The position numbers and the translations under genes were made by a program. The notes below the pieces were generated by a model that was not told where the DNA came from, made no database searches, and was given only the letters and a program-made list of their open reading frames with translations. Shown in pieces: positions 24,901 to 25,223 of a stretch of 25,223 bases of DNA (position 1 is its first letter; every line of letters starts with the position of its first letter). The stretch spans positions 1 through 25,223 of the forward strand of contig CAYJMF010000071.1 in the NCBI GenBank assembly GCA_964370855.1. The letters are read 5' to 3'. This DNA is from JAKLKS01 sp964370855. GTDB taxonomy: Bacteria; Planctomycetota; JAJSAM01; JAKLKS01.

Positions 24901-25131
24901 ATCCTCGACGCCGCCATCCGCCCGGCGACCCGCGTCCTCCTCAACGACGGCTCCGGGTTCTTCGCCGACGCGACGGAGGACTGGCTGGCCGCGGCGACGG
25001 GGGACCTCCTGACGGCCGACGCCGTGGCCGTCTTCGACGCCGACGGCGACGGGAAGCCCGAGATCGCGCTCGTCCTCGACGAAGCGCCGGCCACGGGCAT
25101 GTCCCCGTTCCGCCTCTTCAAGGTGCAGTAG
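22000..25131 (+). CDS. Exported TIG (IPT) plus FG-GAP/VCBS-repeat protein
   Basis: A 1043-aa secreted protein. A signal peptide (MLRASCFAAAAALSLLGASATQA) precedes a beta-rich domain (about 25-235). Three IPT/TIG Ig-like domains follow (about 245-330, 335-420 and 425-508), recognised by GTLITIHGTGFTAESRV, GTPVVIGGIQFRPGFTVTFGG and GRTVTLTGSHFTPGSRVFVGG. From about 530 to the end there are seven Asp-rich FG-GAP loops, including CDGDGLSDL, GDLDRDGAAEI, GDLDGDGTEDL, GDLDGDGDLDL and FDADGDGKPEI, a likely calcium-binding propeller. A Tyr-rich insert (about 717-734) interrupts it. The role is probably surface adhesion or binding; no enzyme motif is seen. GGAGG at 21987-21991, 8 nt before ATG 22000, fixes the start. 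No promoter was identified in the 197-bp gap upstream. A hairpin follows the stop. Confidence 0.92.
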   Translation: MLRASCFAAAAALSLLGASATQAAVPGGTPVNGGDRVTGAIDGPLDGDVFLVDAPRGSRLRITAKATGKDGLLPSLALSRPDGTVVDVAMMLTGLGTPAASLLDIGVTQSGIWTTTVTGFQGTSGGYQAVIEVVVDRKVRATVVVPDGSTLRSPFTGFDGVQAAWSAKELDGPGLASGRLCCPHDNPITASEGVQKGSKWTGPKVVLDRGPGLYGIVLEGSPGGPTTVDLRASLKLPKVKKRRIHLGAEPRPTTFDPAHGRDGTLITIHGTGFTAESRVILDGAHEATGTTLNGDGSLTVVSPDCPAAVAGTAATLDVVNADGQSGRAAQPFRYLGVPQSNTVSPLLSATEGGTPVVIGGIQFRPGFTVTFGGVPAGDVVLLSPTVLTCTTPAHGEAVVDVVVSDEFGRPGAVHPGFRFADAPSVAAASPDSLPSFGGRTVTLTGSHFTPGSRVFVGGAEASPVSVASWNSLSFTAPPGTAGPADVEVRDLLGRTGTAPGLLAFTLSLREAAASLPAPPNGAPFLANAAASADCDGDGLSDLVLSTSIPKVNSVTKNTAPSTRLLLNDGAGGFTDNTMSLPFPNSAESNQSNALSLGDLDRDGAAEILLSRASPARAADLFITYQGLPGYYLTETPDVFDPPTLRATRLLARGGSGNFTDTGDQDLPGTDCPPAGGLGERWQAAASAMGDLDGDGTEDLLLVAGGDLRGGAVSNVQWIYVKTKYGYFPYYYYYYTKQKSLLTQDTWTKGAVRPLVNYGGALEDRDSGPGLLLGKAETLLDDFRGAACALGDLDGDGTLDAVSVKGSSALREVDGTPVPSSAIRVLRNAGGGYLYFEPGMTAGTYADDHPGSGDFLQGTTTALGDLDGDGDLDLVVGRAKFSYWIDGEGESRVLPAIRILRNDPSDGLVEDTEGFLPESLFRTGGGPTILGVRDVALADLDGDGDLDIVVTGRETTVIDSGSGKGARGILDAAIRPATRVLLNDGSGFFADATEDWLAAATGDLLTADAVAVFDADGDGKPEIALVLDEAPATGMSPFRLFKVQ
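24184..24201 (+). repeat. (TAC)6 trinucleotide repeat coding six Tyr
   Basis: Six consecutive TAC codons give Tyr729-734 inside the FG-GAP protein, just after KTKYGYFP. All copies use the same codon, so the tract is a true microsatellite and could change length by slippage without breaking the frame. Confidence 0.85.
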
Positions 25132-25149
25132 GGAAGCGACGTGAGGGGA

Positions 25150-25176
25150 GGCCCGGGGCCGCGGGGGCCCCGGGCC
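25150..25176 (+). terminator. GC-rich hairpin after the last gene
   Basis: A perfect 11-bp stem (GGCCCGGGGCC, 25150-25160, with its complement at 25166-25176) and a GCGGG loop, 18 bp past the stop codon. No U-tract follows; a G run begins at 25181. It resembles the hairpin at 13060-13088. Confidence 0.5.
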
Positions 25177-25180
25177 CACC

Positions 25181-25200
25181 GGGGGGGGGGGGGGGGGGGG
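25181..25200. repeat. Poly-G run near the window end
   Basis: Twenty G residues directly after the strong GC hairpin, followed by 23 nt that include a run of nine C. It mirrors the poly-C at the other end and is probably a sequencing or assembly artefact. Confidence 0.85.
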
Positions 25201-25223
25201 TTACCGAACCCCCCCCCTTGAAA

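Overview
The window is a very G+C-rich bacterial fragment whose codon third positions are almost all G or C. Its gene content includes a HEAT-repeat secretory protein, FG-GAP/VCBS and ASPIC/UnbV proteins, a multihaem cytochrome with TPRs, a PQQ-like beta-propeller, a large kinase-like membrane protein and a fused-type 2-oxoacid:acceptor oxidoreductase. This mix suggests an uncultivated, envelope-rich phylum such as Planctomycetota or Acidobacteriota, but no rRNA or marker gene settles it. Both ends run into homopolymers that read outward as poly-G, so this is probably a whole assembled contig with unreliable ends.

Layout: (1) 132-2045 (+) is a proline-rich HEAT-repeat exported protein, convergent with 2055-3383 (-), an exported protein that looks like a degenerate metallopeptidase. 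(2) 3475-4662 (+) is an MFS permease, convergent with and overlapping korB. The korA-korB operon (7503 to 4652, -) encodes a complete 2-oxoacid:ferredoxin oxidoreductase. (3) 7547-8368 (+) is a membrane-anchored protein with a carboxypeptidase-regulatory-like fold. It converges on the minus-strand genes at 8364-8456, a perfect 45-bp-arm inverted repeat that contains both stop codons and two inverted consensus DnaA boxes. (4) 12955 to 8452 (-) is the most interesting pair: a predicted fusion of a membrane b-type cytochrome, a pentahaem c-type cytochrome and TPRs, followed with a 29-bp overlap by a CRTAC1-like (FG-GAP plus ASPIC/UnbV) lipoprotein. (5) 13103-18427 (-) holds a small lipoprotein, a 73-aa orphan, an alpha/beta-hydrolase esterase, a ComF-type phosphoribosyltransferase, a PQQ-like propeller protein with a clear sigma70-type promoter, and two small coupled genes. 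(6) 18692-25131 (+) holds a pseudokinase/FHA-like/TM/LamG-like protein and a TIG plus FG-GAP exported protein.

In function, korAB feeds low-potential electrons into central metabolism. The bc-cytochrome fusion is best read as a quinol-linked route moving electrons to periplasmic c haems, with the CRTAC1-like lipoprotein as partner. Much of the rest is cell-envelope scaffolding (HEAT, TPR, beta-propeller, FG-GAP, TIG). No tRNA, rRNA, CRISPR array, transposase or phage gene was seen.
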